Below, in pieces: positions 62,206 to 64,000 of a stretch of 64,000 bases of DNA. Each line of letters starts with the position of its first letter. Within the stretch, counting starts at the first letter, position 1. Source of the stretch: Ursus arctos (Eukaryota > Chordata > Mammalia > Carnivora > Ursidae); the NCBI RefSeq assembly GCF_023065955.2, contig NW_026622852.1, positions 8,911,423-8,975,422 on the forward strand, given 5' to 3'. The translations under genes and the position numbers were made by a program. The notes beneath the pieces are model-generated. The model saw only the letters and a program-made list of their open reading frames with translations, did no database searches and was not told the DNA's origin.

Positions 62206-64000
62206 CTGGTACCACAACTTTTTTCTTCTCCTTTCTTTTTTTTTTTTTTTTTTTTCCTGAAGCTGTTTGAAAAGCTAACTGCAAAGCAATTTTGGAATAC
62301 TACAAGTGAGAGAGCGGAGGCGGGGTCTTCTAGGAAATTTCACTCACCTCCACCTCTCAGTGACACACAGGCCCACACCGCTTTGTGCTACTGAGAGAAA
62401 CTCACTTAATTTTGTGGAAGAAAAGTAAAACAAAACAAAAAACAAAACTCCCCACCATACGGAAACCTACTTCGAAAAAGCATGAGCAAAGCCAACATTT
62501 TCCCATTTGTGATGGCATAATTTTGACACGGATTTATAGTCTTTATCAAAGCATATGTGTATACAAAATGAAAACAAAACAATTTAAATTTGGTTCCTTC
62601 TCTTTCTTTAGGAGGCTATACATCTCCTACACAAATGACATATTTAAAACACACACACACTCACACACAAAACATTTTCTACCCCCCTATGGCAAACACC
62701 CGTACCACAAAACCGACTTAACTGTGGAAACTGAGACCAAATGCATGGTCTCTGCAAGTTCCAAGGGCTGACGGAAAGGAGGGAGGGCAACTCAGGGAGG
62801 TACTGTGTGAAACTACAGATAGACGAATTTTCTCATAGCAGGAGTATACAAAACATTTGAAGGATAAAGGTAGAATGCTTCAGAAGTACACCTAGATATC
62901 ACAAGACATGTGTTGTCTCTCTCCTTTCTTTTCCTTTATTAAAGCCCCAGCTAAAATGTGGTGTTCACAGCTGCCAAATATTGCATAATGAGGTCACTGG
63001 ATTTTTCTCTTTTAGGTATTCCACAAGTTTAAGCTCAGGTTGAGAGACACATGAGGCCGGCTGTACTAGCCTGTAATCATTATTGGCAGTGAGGACTGTT
63101 CCGTAATTCTAAGCTTCAACTGAATCCAACGTTGCCTCTGCCGAGAGATCATTCAGGGGGGTAAAATGAATTCCACAATGCTGACACAGACCGGTGGCAC
63201 TCATTACACTCACAGACCTTGTTCACACTAAATGCCCAGGCTTTCTAGCTTTAATTATATGTCCACGCGATGTGTATATACATATGGATACTTCTCGGAC
63301 CTTTTTAATAAAGGCAGAAAAATTGTTCACCATTATTATAATTCTGCAGGAAAGACATTTAGGGACTTTTAGCCTTTGTTTAATTAGTTATCAGGAGGGT
63401 CAAAGTCACATAGTTGTAAAACAGCAGGCCACTGGCAACAGACTAGTGAACCAAAGTTGGTGTGTTCAGCAAATATCTCCAGTTCTCTGTTAACCTACTA
63501 ATTGCTTCTAAAACTTAAGCTATTTTTTCTTTACTTTCACGAGATTTTATAGGATTCCATACTGCTAACTTATCAACTCTCTTTCCTTGAGAGTTCTCAA
63601 ATTCTAAAATGGCAATCTGTTCAACAAATAGAGGAATTCAATAAATGGTGATTGGTCACCTACTATATGCAAAGAGATGCCGTGCTATTAGAGACAGAAC
63701 TACAGGATTAAGACAATGCTTTACCAAAAAACAAAAACAAAAACAAAACCCTGAAAAATCATTCCAGATTTTGTTCATTTCTTATTTCTTATGTTGGTCC
63801 TTTTCAGCACATATTGCCAAGGGAGTACATTCTGTATCCCCACCTGGAATCCAAATTTCTGGAAGTCATATGCTTGCTGAGTACACAAGACACTGCAATA
63901 CCTATCAAATAGATTCCTACACTTGAAAAGATCCTAGTGAGAATAAACGTATTGGTTGCATAAAGCACCAGTGCCTCATACATAGTATATGCTTACGTAT

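Larger units (their letters stand above)
37623..64000 (-). other. NFIB: NFIB intron 2 (3' part)
   Basis: The acceptor end of the large second intron occupies the whole right part of the window. It has five SINECs, long L2 stretches, MIRs, one solo LTR, microsatellites and two GC-rich blocks. Stretches with nothing I can name: 37630-38390, 38680-40500, 41065-42100, 42345-42940, 43330-46900 (apart from a short CA run), 47640-48570, 48775-49790, 50580-52560, 53950-54490, 55265-55810, 56265-58580, 60150-60810, 61400-61980, 62210-64000. Parts of the last (about 62930-63500) look non-repetitive and could be conserved non-coding sequence, but I cannot test that here. Confidence 0.8.

Noticed and set aside
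37623..64000. NFIB exon 2 (DNA-binding domain)
   Set aside because: I looked on the minus strand for the long DNA-binding exon. No open frame of the needed size or sequence is present, so it must lie outside the window.

Overview
This is a vertebrate, mammalian, non-repeat-dense intronic window. The recognisable protein-coding content is three short exons on the minus strand. They read continuously into one another (all GT-AG introns, compatible phases) and encode the linker and start of the transactivation region of nuclear factor I/B (NFIB). The spliced peptide runs through VKSGVFNVSELVRVSR and [16 protein letters not shown] to [19 protein letters not shown]. Positions that separate the paralogues ([15 protein letters not shown], where I remember NFIA as PVATGTGPNFSLGEL) point to NFIB. 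By conventional numbering these are exons 3, 4 and 5. The large exon 2 with the DNA-binding domain is absent and must lie beyond the right end. The remaining transactivation exons must lie beyond the left end.

The host is a caniform carnivore. Fourteen copies of the tRNA-Lys-derived carnivore SINE (SINEC; starts GGGGCGCCTGGGTGGC, ends in CAAATAAATAAA plus A-tail) are present, nearly all with readable target-site duplications. Several belong to the GGCGTGATCC / CCACATCAGGCTCC subtype that I associate with bears and giant panda. An ursid is therefore my best guess, but that is inference.

Layout, left to right: intron 5 fragment (1-1450); exon 5 (1451-1571); intron 4 (1572-6958); exon 4 (6959-7027); intron 3 (7028-37568), the L1-rich part, with L1 ORF2 and 3'-end fragments around 12.4-16.5, 19.2-19.9, 22.4-23.0, 25.8-27.0 and 29.5-32.9 kb; exon 3 (37569-37622); intron 2 (37623-64000), with older L2/MIR debris, one solo class-I ERV LTR (55820-56257), a CpG-rich block near 52.6-53.9 kb and a second small GC-rich block at 62.0-62.2 kb.

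No bacterial, viral or CRISPR-type system is present, and I see no complete gene. The points most worth a second look are: a perfect 40-bp-arm hairpin that looks like a template-switch mutation (16682-16769); the unexplained intronic CpG island; an ungapped, roughly 77% identical pair of 111-bp segments (60818 and 61288); and the phase layout of the NFIB exons, where exons 3 and 4 can each be skipped without breaking the frame and where the exon 5 donor itself supplies an in-frame stop if the intron is retained.
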